DNA from: JAAUQA01 sp036351435 | Lineage (GTDB): Bacteria > Pseudomonadota > Gammaproteobacteria > Competibacterales > Competibacteraceae | NCBI GenBank assembly: GCA_036351435.1 | Contig: JAZBPA010000189.1 | Span: forward strand, 1 to 58,609 | Reading direction: 5' to 3' | DNA: 58,609 bases | In this document: positions 26,281-33,851 of the stretch, piece by piece | How the letters are laid out: each line of letters begins with the position of its first letter | Numbering within the stretch: the stretch's first letter is position 1 | Program-made: the position numbers and the translations under genes | Notes under the pieces: model-generated | Told to the model about the DNA's origin: nothing | The model's input: only the letters and a program-made list of their open reading frames with translations | Databases searched by the model: none

Positions 26281-27371
26281 GCGGCTCTCTCATAACCGAT
26301 GAAAGCTTCACGAGGAGCGACCGACGCAATCGTCATAAAACCACTGACCAACTCGGTGGCACAGACCGGATCGCGCAGTTCGTCGCGCGATGCGATACGC
26401 ACTTGAGTAACTGCTTCCGCCTCGGCAATCGCCAGCGGTGAACAAGACACCATGCCGGACACGGTAAACGGCTCCAATCCTAGCTGGCGCAGATGCGCCA
26501 CTCCGCCAACGGCACCCAGGGCATCGGGCGCAGCGAACATGACGCCGGAAAAACAATCGCGAATAAGCGAGGAACGCAATATTTCTGCTGTTTCCAGTTG
26601 GAAAATACCGTCCGCCAGTTCAACCACGGCAACCTCAGCGCCCTCTGCGGCAGCATGTGCGATTAACGCTTTAAAGCCCTCTTCAATGCGGTCTATCGGT
26701 TGACGATAGGTCGAAGCCATGCCCGCGTCGGTAAAATCGGCCACAATCGGAATCCCGGCGTCGCGGAATGCGTTGTAGTCACCGAATGCGCCGGTACCCG
26801 TGGCTTTAATACCGGCCACCTTTAGCCCAGCGCGGCTCAGACCATGCGCTAGGCTAACCGCGGCGGTGGTTTTACCGGCATTCATCGAAGCGCCGACCAC
26901 GCCGATGACGGTGATGTCTTTCGGTATGGCAGCCATCGGTAAGCTGTAATGCGCGATATTGATGGTTTCGCCCTGATGGTTAAGCAACATTCCCAGCGGT
27001 TTTACTCGGGTGGGTTGCATCATGTTGAGATGCGCCGCGCGCATCCGGCCCAATAATCCGCCTCCGGCGATCAAGTCGGCACCTTCGGGGTCCAACTCAG
27101 CAACACCTTCGTATTGATCAGGTGCGTAGCGGTCACCGCAAGCTAAAACCACATAATCGCCGGGATAAGATTCGGCAGGGCGACCTTCTGCCAATTGAAT
27201 CTTTTTGTGCTGACCAAGGGTCATAATTTGACCCAGCACCAGATCGCCGGGGACCGCGTGTAAGAATTCGGTCGATAAGCCGACCACATCGGATTTATTC
27301 ACCCGCCGCGTGGTGAAAGCCCATTTCGCGTTGGCGGGGACGATGTTCGTAGAGATGAGTGATAGGTTCAT
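26277..27371 (-). CDS. SIMIBI-class P-loop NTPase, DUF1611/BioD-like, unknown function
   Basis: A 364-residue protein in two parts. Residues 1-150 are beta-rich with no recognised family (for example RVNKSDVVGLSTEFLHAVPG). Residues 155-350 form a P-loop domain with Walker A VVGASMNAGKTTAAVSLAHG, a following strand VAGIKATGTGAFGDYNAFRD, and VAVVELADGIFQLETAEILR. The fold resembles DUF1611 and dethiobiotin-synthetase-like enzymes, which couple ATP use to ligation or transfer on small molecules. It is the first gene of the four-gene operon with a GGAGAA ribosome site and lies downstream of copy B of the 90-bp element. The substrate is unknown. Confidence 0.7.
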   Translation of the reverse strand: MNLSLISTNIVPANAKWAFTTRRVNKSDVVGLSTEFLHAVPGDLVLGQIMTLGQHKKIQLAEGRPAESYPGDYVVLACGDRYAPDQYEGVAELDPEGADLIAGGGLLGRMRAAHLNMMQPTRVKPLGMLLNHQGETINIAHYSLPMAAIPKDITVIGVVGASMNAGKTTAAVSLAHGLSRAGLKVAGIKATGTGAFGDYNAFRDAGIPIVADFTDAGMASTYRQPIDRIEEGFKALIAHAAAEGAEVAVVELADGIFQLETAEILRSSLIRDCFSGVMFAAPDALGAVGGVAHLRQLGLEPFTVSGMVSCSPLAIAEAEAVTQVRIASRDELRDPVCATELVSGFMTIASVAPREAFIGYERAA

Positions 27372-27410
27372 GATGTTCTCCGGTAAGTTTAAAAAGGAAT
27401 TGAATTTCGC

Positions 27411-27500
27411 TTTGTTGGGGAACAGATTAGGCGCAGACGGCTAAAAAAAGCTTGTCATTTGCATGAACTAAACCTATCAGAAAGATGAATAATTTCTAAA
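27411..27500 (-). promoter_or_regulatory. Conserved 90-bp upstream element, copy B
   Basis: Read on the minus strand from 27500, this segment aligns without a gap to 17238-17327. It keeps TTTAGAAATT, the TTCAT repeats, GTTCA-x-GCAA, the identical 20-base core (27457-27438) and CTAATCTGTT. The -10-like hexamer would be TAATCT. It ends 39 bases before the ATG of the P-loop NTPase, against 19 bases in copy A. The opposite side of this intergenic region also serves the ABC-2 exporter at 27552. Confidence 0.8.
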
Positions 27501-27551
27501 TACGGTACACTCTTTCCCCTATTTCAGGACAGCCCGCTAGAGAAACTCATC

Positions 27552-28493
27552 GTGTCAATTCCCACCATAGATCCAGTAAGCCGAGCTTTCCCAGTTCTAC
27601 AAGCCGACGATCTGGTTAAAAATTTTGCGGGTCGCTGCGTTGTTGACGGGGTTAGCTTGCACTGTCAGGCCGGTCAGGTGCTGGGCTTGCTCGGTGCTAA
27701 CGGAGCCGGCAAGACCACCACATTAAGACTTTGTTACGGGTTTCTACAACCCGACGGCGGCACCATTCAGATCGCTGGAATCGACCGCAGCGTTGATCCT
27801 GAAGCGGCTGCCCGGCAGGTGGGTGTCTGCACCCAGGATGATACTTTCGATACTGATTTTACGGTGCGCGGCAACTTGGAGCAGATGAGTCGCTACTTTC
27901 GCCCGTCCCCGTCAAACTTGAAGGAACGAATCGCCGCTTTAATGAAGCGTTTTGGTTTGGATCGCTATGAAAAGGCCAAACCAGAAACCCTTTCCGGTGG
28001 CTACCGAAGGCGGTTGATGCTAGCCCGTGCGCTGGTCCACGAACCTCGCTTATTGTTTCTGGACGAACCCACTACGGGACTGGATCCACAGGCCCGCATG
28101 GAGGTTTGGGAATTGGTCAACACGCTCCGCAACGACGGGTTAGCCATCGTCCTGACTACCCATTATATGGACGAGGCCGAGCGTCTATCCGATGACTTGT
28201 TGGTCTTGCAAGAAGGACGGATGGTAGCGGCTGGACGCCCACGTACCGTGTTAGGGGATTTAGTCGGCGAACATATGCTGGTGCTTGAGGCCGGCGATCC
28301 GGCGATCCCGGCAGTTTGCGATTGGGCCAGACAGGCAGGTTTACCGGAACCAAGCCGGGTACTTTCCACCCTCCATCTCGCACTGGATGGACCCGGCCTC
28401 GCCCAGTTCAGCGCTCGGTTCGGCGAACTGCGCTTCGAGGTCCGTCCCCCGACTCTGGATGATTTGTTTCTGAAACTGGCGGAGAAGCCATGA
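27552..28493 (+). CDS. ABC-2 type exporter ATPase (NodI/DrrA-like)
   Basis: A 313-residue ATPase with Walker A GLLGANGAGKTTTLRLCYGF, signature LSGGYRRRLMLARALVHEP and Walker B LLFLDEPTTGLDPQAR, followed by the C-terminal extension common in NodI-like proteins. The start is a GTG at 27552 with only a weak ribosome site (AGAG); no better in-frame start precedes it. The gene ends with a four-base overlap with the permease gene. The pair is transcribed divergently from the P-loop NTPase operon. Its cargo is unknown; lipid-, oligosaccharide- or drug-exporting relatives are known. Confidence 0.9.
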   Translation: MSIPTIDPVSRAFPVLQADDLVKNFAGRCVVDGVSLHCQAGQVLGLLGANGAGKTTTLRLCYGFLQPDGGTIQIAGIDRSVDPEAAARQVGVCTQDDTFDTDFTVRGNLEQMSRYFRPSPSNLKERIAALMKRFGLDRYEKAKPETLSGGYRRRLMLARALVHEPRLLFLDEPTTGLDPQARMEVWELVNTLRNDGLAIVLTTHYMDEAERLSDDLLVLQEGRMVAAGRPRTVLGDLVGEHMLVLEAGDPAIPAVCDWARQAGLPEPSRVLSTLHLALDGPGLAQFSARFGELRFEVRPPTLDDLFLKLAEKP

Positions 28494-29305
28494 AACTGTT
28501 ATACCGCGCCGCTTTTCAGTGGCAGAGCCGCGCCGTCCTTGGGCGACACCTGACTGTATATCGGCGCAACTGGCATACGGCTGCGTTACCGCCGATTTTT
28601 GAACCGATTATCCTGTTGCTGGCATTCGGGGTGGGATTGGGTGGTTTTATCCCAGACTTCACTTGGCGCGGACAGTCCGTCTCTTATCTGGCCTATCTGG
28701 CGCCGGGCATGTTGGCCTACACCGCATTCATGACCGCCTTTTTTCAAGCGCTGTTCGCCGCCTACATTCGCATGCATTACCAGAAAACCTGGGAAGGACA
28801 ACTCATCACCCAAGCGCGTTTAGAGCATGTGGTCTGGGGTGAAGTGCTGTGGGCTGCTACGCTGGGGACGATCTACGCGTTTATCGTGACTCTGGTGCTC
28901 GCCGGGTTCTCTGTGGCTGGCTGGCTGCAGCTGAATTGGATCGGGGCTTTGCTGGTTCTCCCATTATTGTTCCTCGCCGCGCTGGGTTTCGCTACCCTGG
29001 GATTATTGTTCACGGCGCTGGTACCCAGCATTGATCATATGAATATCCCGTTTTTCCTGGTCATTTTGCCGTTGGGATTTGCCAGTAGCACTTACTTCCC
29101 TCTGGAAGGCGACTCCTTCTGGATTCAAGCTTGGCTGACCCTAAATCCCCTGCATCATCTGGCTGAAGGGATTCGATTCCTGCTGTTAACCGGTGAACTG
29201 AATCTCCATTTTGCAGCCGCCTGCGGGCTGTTTTTACTGATGATTGTAATCCTCATCCCGATTGACGAACGACTGTTGCGGCGGCGGGTGTTGGGCGAGG
29301 GCTAA
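28490..29305 (+). CDS. ABC-2 type permease (NodJ-like)
   Basis: A 271-residue membrane protein with six hydrophobic segments. The features YLAPGMLAYTAFMTAFFQALFAAYIRMHYQKTWEG (a region near residues 65-100) and LVPSIDHMNIPFFLVILPLGF, then FPLE, are typical of the NodJ branch of ABC-2 permeases. It starts within the stop of the ATPase gene (ATGA). The two form a complete exporter. Confidence 0.9.
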   Translation: MKLLYRAAFQWQSRAVLGRHLTVYRRNWHTAALPPIFEPIILLLAFGVGLGGFIPDFTWRGQSVSYLAYLAPGMLAYTAFMTAFFQALFAAYIRMHYQKTWEGQLITQARLEHVVWGEVLWAATLGTIYAFIVTLVLAGFSVAGWLQLNWIGALLVLPLLFLAALGFATLGLLFTALVPSIDHMNIPFFLVILPLGFASSTYFPLEGDSFWIQAWLTLNPLHHLAEGIRFLLLTGELNLHFAAACGLFLLMIVILIPIDERLLRRRVLGEG

Positions 29306-29382
29306 CGCTTGTGCAAACGGGAGGTGGCGCGAAGCCGCGTTAACGCCGAATTCGCGCCATGCTTGATGAGGCTTTTTGTGGC

Positions 29383-29778
29383 TTATGCCACGTTGAGAGT
29401 TTGTCCGCTTTGTAGTTTAGGTATCCCAAAGCCGGCCGCCACAATCACCACCGCAAGACCGGCGTGCAACCATTTGTCGGCTTCGTTGATATGTACCAAT
29501 CCCAACAACAAATGACCCTGAGTCAGGAAGCCGAGAATGGTCACTACAACGTAGGCGATGCCTACCGATTGCAAGGTCAGGCGGGCCCCCCGTTCGGACA
29601 CCCAACCTCCGGCAATAAATACCCCTGCAGTCAGGATGTGCACCAGGTTATGCATGGTATTCACGGCAAAGACCCCATCGGGAGAGACCAATGGGTTGGG
29701 AACAAATCCCAGAATACCGACGGCAAGGAATGTGATGCCGAATACAAGGGAGATGTTTTTACTGGTAAGCATGTTCAT
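29383..29778 (-). CDS. DUF4383-family small membrane protein
   Basis: A 131-residue protein with four hydrophobic segments. It starts MNMLTSKNISLVFGITFLAV and contains FAVNTMHNLVHILTAGVFI, a hallmark of the DUF4383 family with the conserved N-x2-H-N-x3-H pattern, and GLVHINEADKWLHAGLAV near the end. GGAGA lies just upstream of the ATG. The function of the family is unknown. It is a single gene convergent with the ABC-2 exporter. Confidence 0.85.
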   Translation of the reverse strand: MNMLTSKNISLVFGITFLAVGILGFVPNPLVSPDGVFAVNTMHNLVHILTAGVFIAGGWVSERGARLTLQSVGIAYVVVTILGFLTQGHLLLGLVHINEADKWLHAGLAVVIVAAGFGIPKLQSGQTLNVA

Positions 29779-30004
29779 GACGATTCTCCAGGTAGATAGA
29801 TTGAAATGATGCGTTCCCGGTTATGGATCGCTTGATCGTGACCGGCACCCCTTTGATGACGTGATCTTCGTATTTCTTACCCCGTGCACATCTCATCCTG
29901 GTTGGAAACAAGCTTGAATAAACCAGGGGTAAGAAACTGTCATCTCGCTGCGTCTAATGGGTGCTCAATCATTTCAATTCACATTGCATTGCAGGAGAAA
30001 CCCA

Positions 30005-30550
30005 ATGACTCGCATTCGACCAATCGATCAAAATACTGCTGATTCCGCCGCCGCTGAATTGCTTGGGGCGGTAAAAAAGAAGATGGGTAAGGTGCCGAAT
30101 TTGATTGCGACCATGGCCCACTCACCGGCCGTGGCGAACGCCTATCTCAACTTCAGCCAGACCCTGGCGACTGGCAAGCTACCGCAACGGCTGCGCGAGC
30201 AAATCGCGCTGGCGGTGGGCGAGACTAATAACTGCAACTATTGCGTGGCCGCCCATACCGCTCTCGGTAAAGCCGCCGGCCTGACTGAACAGGAAACCCG
30301 TGCGGCACGACAGGGTAGTTCGTCAATTGCAAGGGAAAGCGTGGCGCTCGACTTTGCCCGGCGGCTGGTGCAGGATCGCGGTATCGTGACTAATGCCGAT
30401 CTGGAACGGGTTCGTCTGGCCGGATACACGGACGGCGAGGTCGGCGAGATTGTGGCCAATGTTGCGCTCAATATTTTCACCAACTACTTTAACCATGTCG
30501 CCGGCACCGAAGTGGATTTCCCGGCTGTGCCCAGCTTGGCGGCGGCTTAG
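30005..30550 (+). CDS. Carboxymuconolactone decarboxylase/AhpD-like peroxidase-family protein
   Basis: A 181-residue protein of the CMD/AhpD superfamily. The redox motif NNCNYCVAAHTALGKAAG (CxxC followed by xxxH) is intact and typical of uncharacterised peroxidase-related members. An upstream segment KKKMGKVPNLIATMAHSP and the end helix NIFTNYFNHVAGTEVDFP are also family traits. The ATG at 30005 has CAGGAG before it; the frame extends 16 codons further upstream without homology. The gene is followed by a sigma factor and anti-sigma-like gene, which suggests an oxidative- or electrophile-stress unit. Confidence 0.9.
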   Translation: MTRIRPIDQNTADSAAAELLGAVKKKMGKVPNLIATMAHSPAVANAYLNFSQTLATGKLPQRLREQIALAVGETNNCNYCVAAHTALGKAAGLTEQETRAARQGSSSIARESVALDFARRLVQDRGIVTNADLERVRLAGYTDGEVGEIVANVALNIFTNYFNHVAGTEVDFPAVPSLAAA

Positions 30551-30649
30551 CGACAATCCCCGAATTGCGCGGTCGGTTTGTGGAATTCGGCCAACCGCGC
30601 AGTGCCGGGTAAAACTGTATACAGGACAGCTCAATCGGTTTTGGCCAAC

Positions 30650-31261
30650 ATGAACCGCGATAATGAACTGTGGTTAGCCCATCTGAGCAGCACGGGCGCG
30701 GATCAGCAAGCGGCTCTATCCGATCTGCGCGTTCACCTGTTGCGCGGTTTGCGGGTAGCATTAGCTAAGAGGGGTAACAACAATGACGCGTTTCTCGAAG
30801 ACGCCGTCCAAGAGTCGCTGCTGCGGATTCTTGCGCGACTCCGGCAATTTGAGGGCCGCAGCCAGTTTCTGACCTGGGCGATGGCCATTGCCATCCGCGT
30901 CGCCATGAGCGAGTGGCGGCGACAACATTGGCGGAACGTGTCTCTCGATGCGGTGTTTGCGGATAACGATTTTATCCCGGAAAGCATCGCCGATGACGTC
31001 ATGGGCTTGGACAGCCAATGGGAACAACAGGCGGTTCTCGACAGGATGTACAGGGTGATTCGCACTGAATTAACCGAAAAACAGCGGGCGGCGCTGTTCG
31101 CAGAGCTGAAAGGCATGCCCATGGACGAAATCGCCCGCCACCTCGGCAGCAATCGCAACGCCGTATACAAATTGACCCACGACGCGCGCCGGCGGTTAAA
31201 ACGAGGTATTGAAGCCGCCGGTTATCGGGCCGGCGATATCCATGCCGCCTTTGCCGAGTGA
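30650..31261 (+). CDS. ECF-type RNA polymerase sigma factor
   Basis: A 203-residue sigma factor. Region 2 appears as DAVQESLLRILARLRQFEGR and SQFLTWAMAIAIRVAMSEWRR. Region 4 appears as LTEKQRAALFAELKGMPMDE and IARHLGSNRNAVYKLTHDAR. The ATG at 30650 follows the reading frame homology; its ribosome site is weak. The gene lies 99 bases after the AhpD-like gene and 10 bases before the ZAS-type anti-sigma gene, a common sigma/anti-sigma arrangement. Target promoters could include its own operon. Confidence 0.85.
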   Translation: MNRDNELWLAHLSSTGADQQAALSDLRVHLLRGLRVALAKRGNNNDAFLEDAVQESLLRILARLRQFEGRSQFLTWAMAIAIRVAMSEWRRQHWRNVSLDAVFADNDFIPESIADDVMGLDSQWEQQAVLDRMYRVIRTELTEKQRAALFAELKGMPMDEIARHLGSNRNAVYKLTHDARRRLKRGIEAAGYRAGDIHAAFAE

Positions 31262-31271
31262 GGAGTTAATC

Positions 31272-31508
31272 ATGTCATTGTCGAAGAAAGAAATCGATGC
31301 GCTATTACGCTTGGTCAATCTGACTCAGGACGATGAGATTGACTGCGAACAATGCTTGTCTGTGGTTGCCGAGTTCGCTGAACGAGAATTGGCCGGTCGG
31401 TCCGTTCCGGCGGGTCTGGAGGCTGTCGCACAGCACCTATCCATTTGCGCCGAATGCCGTGAAGAATATGAAGCGCTGCAACAAGCCCTAAATGATATGA
31501 AAGAATAA
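31272..31508 (+). CDS. Small soluble ZAS-motif protein, probable anti-sigma factor
   Basis: A 78-residue protein preceded by AGGAG. It holds the zinc-binding anti-sigma pattern QHLSICAECREEY (H-x3-C-x2-C), with an extra CEQC pair near residue 22. It has no membrane segment, so it would be a cytoplasmic, redox- or zinc-responsive anti-sigma factor. The adjacent ECF gene is the obvious partner. Confidence 0.75.
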   Translation: MSLSKKEIDALLRLVNLTQDDEIDCEQCLSVVAEFAERELAGRSVPAGLEAVAQHLSICAECREEYEALQQALNDMKE

Positions 31509-31552
31509 ATGGTTACAGCGCAAAGCGAAGAAAAGAAATAGGTGAAGTGGTG

Positions 31553-31744
31553 ATGACTGAACTCAAAATGGTGGCGGTCGGTTTCGTATTATTGACGCTT
31601 GCCGTGTTGTTTGTTTCCGCTCCTATCAATAAGCCTCGCATCAAACGCTGGTTCATCATGGGCCTCGGAATTGTGCCGGGATTCGTCGCTGTGGTTACGG
31701 GATTTATTATGTTCGTGACCAGTCCAGACTCCAAACTGGCGTAG
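31553..31744 (+). CDS. Small two-helix membrane protein
   Basis: A 63-residue protein with two hydrophobic segments (MVAVGFVLLTLAVLFVSAP and GIVPGFVAVVTGFIMFVTSP) joined by a basic loop NKPRIKRW. The ATG at 31553 is preferred over the GTG codons just before it. It follows the anti-sigma gene by 44 bases on the same strand and may be the membrane part of that unit. No family is recognised. Confidence 0.55.
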   Translation: MTELKMVAVGFVLLTLAVLFVSAPINKPRIKRWFIMGLGIVPGFVAVVTGFIMFVTSPDSKLA

Positions 31745-31941
31745 GCGTTTTTCTCAGCGGGGTTGCTGTTGGAGTCCGGCGCTAATCCACCGTATCACCG
31801 CTTGACTAAATCAGCGGATGGTGCAAGAACACTGAATCAACCTTGATGGTCGTTGATCAAACCTGCTCAACTATCTGTTAATGCGACGGCATGACTGATC
31901 CTGCTTGATGTCACAGACAAACTTATAAGGAAACCTTTGCC

Positions 31942-33072
31942 ATGAGACTTGTTCAGTATTGTGCATTTGCGTTATTGCTGTTCAGCGCAGCCAGTTGCCA
32001 TTCGGCCGACTCGGTGATTAACACCGAAAAGCACACCATTCGTGTCGTCACGGTAACGGAAGGTCTCGACCATCCATGGGGTTTAGCCTTTCTGCCCGAT
32101 GGCCGCATGTTGGTCACCGAACGGTCGGGACAGCTGCGCCTGGTCAATGCCGATGGGCAACTAGAACCTGAGCCGGTGGCTGGCTTACCCAAGATTGCGG
32201 TCCGCGGCCAGGGCGGCTTACTTGATGTGGCGTTACATACACGATTCGATGAAAATCAGTTGGTTTATCTATCTTACGCCGCTCCGGGCGAGGGTGGGGC
32301 TGGGACTGAAGTGGCCCGTGGTCGTCTGGTAGACAAGCGCTTGGAAGACCTGAAAATCATCTTTACTCAGCAACCCAAATCGAATGGTGGCAGGCATTTC
32401 GGTTCACGTTTAGTGTTTGATCTTGATGGGTTTTTGTATATCACGATGGGAGATCGCGGTGATCGAGAGCGAGCGCAACAACTCAATGATCTAGCAGGAA
32501 AAATCGTCCGCTTGCATGATGACGGACGCATCCCGGCGGATAATCCATTCATCAATCAAGCCGGCGCACGCCCGGAAATTTTTTCACTGGGTAATCGCAA
32601 TGTGCAGGGCGCTGCGCTGAATCCTGAAACCGGCGAACTATGGACTCATGAACACGGCCCTCAAGGCGGCGACGAGGTCAATGTGATTCGTTCCGGGCGC
32701 AACTACGGTTGGCCAATTATCACCTATGGTGCGGAATACGGCAGTGGCTTTTCGATCGGCGACGGCACCCAAAAAGCTGGAATGGAACAACCGCTGCACT
32801 ATTGGGTACCGTCTATCGCGCCCTGCGGCATGGCGTTTTATACCGGAGATCGTTTCCCTGAATGGCGCGGCGATTTATTCGTCGGTGCACTAAAAGATCG
32901 TATGGTGGTGCGGCTACGTTTTGATGGCGAAAAAATGGTACAGGAAGAACGCTTCCTTGAAGGTGTGCTGGGCCGGATTCGCGATGTACGTACCGGCCCC
33001 GACGGCTATATTTATTTACTTACCGATTCTTCCCGTGGGGTTATCGCGCGACTTGAACCGGTTGCACCTTGA
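31942..33072 (+). CDS. PQQ-dependent sugar dehydrogenase (soluble aldose dehydrogenase, YliI-like)
   Basis: A 376-residue exported beta-propeller enzyme with an N-terminal signal (LVQYCAFALLLFSAASCHSA, possibly a lipoprotein). Family marks include HPWGLAFLPDGRMLVTERSG, GQGGLLDVALHTRFDENQLV, GGRHFGSRLVFD (His of the active site), SLGNRNVQGAALNPETGELW with THEHGPQGGDE, and NYGWPIITYGAEYGSG. By family it oxidises aldose sugars using PQQ in the periplasm. No PQQ synthesis genes are in the window. The gene is single and looks complete. Confidence 0.92.
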   Translation: MRLVQYCAFALLLFSAASCHSADSVINTEKHTIRVVTVTEGLDHPWGLAFLPDGRMLVTERSGQLRLVNADGQLEPEPVAGLPKIAVRGQGGLLDVALHTRFDENQLVYLSYAAPGEGGAGTEVARGRLVDKRLEDLKIIFTQQPKSNGGRHFGSRLVFDLDGFLYITMGDRGDRERAQQLNDLAGKIVRLHDDGRIPADNPFINQAGARPEIFSLGNRNVQGAALNPETGELWTHEHGPQGGDEVNVIRSGRNYGWPIITYGAEYGSGFSIGDGTQKAGMEQPLHYWVPSIAPCGMAFYTGDRFPEWRGDLFVGALKDRMVVRLRFDGEKMVQEERFLEGVLGRIRDVRTGPDGYIYLLTDSSRGVIARLEPVAP

Positions 33073-33271
33073 AGCCTATTGCCAAACAAACATTGATCAG
33101 CAATTCCCGCTCTAACCGCCGAAACGCAGCAAACCGATGCTGTCACCGGTGACTAAAACACCCGTCCAGCAGCCATACTCAGTAGCTGAAGGACAGCTGA
33201 TCATTGGGTCACAGCGTGTTGGATTACGCTCAAGAATTCCGGTAAGGCCGCTCGCCCAAAGGCACTTGTGA

Positions 33272-33675
33272 CTATGAGGTATCGAGCGCCAGCACCGCCC
33301 CGACTGAGCCTTGCGCCAAGGACTGCCACAGCGTGTGCCAGTCGGGGATATAAAACTCGGTGTCGCGCCCGCGCAAGCGTTCCCACAGCGTGGTGCGCGA
33401 GCGATAATAGGCGCGCGCGGCCTGAAACAGTCGACAGCTTAACTCCTGGACTTGGTCGAGGCGTTGCGTTCGCAGTTTTTTTTCTGCTTCTCTTCCTGAT
33501 GGGTGATCGCTTCGGGCACCAAGTGCAGCACCGTCTTGCGCTCCGGATGAACGATCACCGCAGCCAGTAACTAATGATAGTATTCTGGCCCGTTGCGCTG
33601 CTTGACACAACACTCCAGGCAGCTGATTGCGCCAGAGGCAAACTGGCCCTAAACCGGTTTGCTATCCTCTTCGAG
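33272..33675 (-). pseudogene. Degenerate transposase (ISNCY/IS1182-like DDE type)
   Basis: Reading the minus strand from about 33675 gives GPEYYH-stop-LLAAVIVHPERKTVLHLVPE, then AITHQEEKQKKNCERNA. This is the segment around the second catalytic region of a DDE transposase family in which VxxHP, PE and CERNAAKR are conserved. It contains at least two stop codons (TAG at the Gln-like position) and shifts frame after RNA into a frame ending in a stretch such as LWERLRGRDTEFYIPDWHTL. No ends are recognised. The rest of the 33073-33851 gap holds no other gene I can support, apart from the AT-rich trace near 33700-33845 listed separately. Confidence 0.6.
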
Positions 33676-33699
33676 GACCGCATGCCACTAAAATAATCA

Positions 33700-33845
33700 T
33701 CAGGGCAGTTACACAGAATCATTGACACTCTCGCCTCAACAGGGCCTTATCGATAGGCCGGTCATAGGGCAAGGTCACGCCGTGATCCTCCCTCCCTGAT
33801 TGCACCGTAAATCTCTCGTATTCGGCTACGTCCATCAATCATCTG
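33700..33845 (-). other. Possible IS-derived relic downstream of the dead transposase
   Basis: On the minus strand there is a short open stretch (MIDGRSRIREIYGAIREGG, ending RRDLAL then stop) followed by GAGAGTGTCAATGATTCTGT, which is reminiscent of insertion-sequence ends. No second end or duplicated target was found, so this remains a weak call. Confidence 0.25.
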
Positions 33846-33851
33846 CAAGCG

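Noticed and set aside
33272..33613. Intact hypothetical gene of 113 codons
   Set aside because: Its upstream frame shows transposase similarity with stop codons, so it is a piece of a pseudogene.
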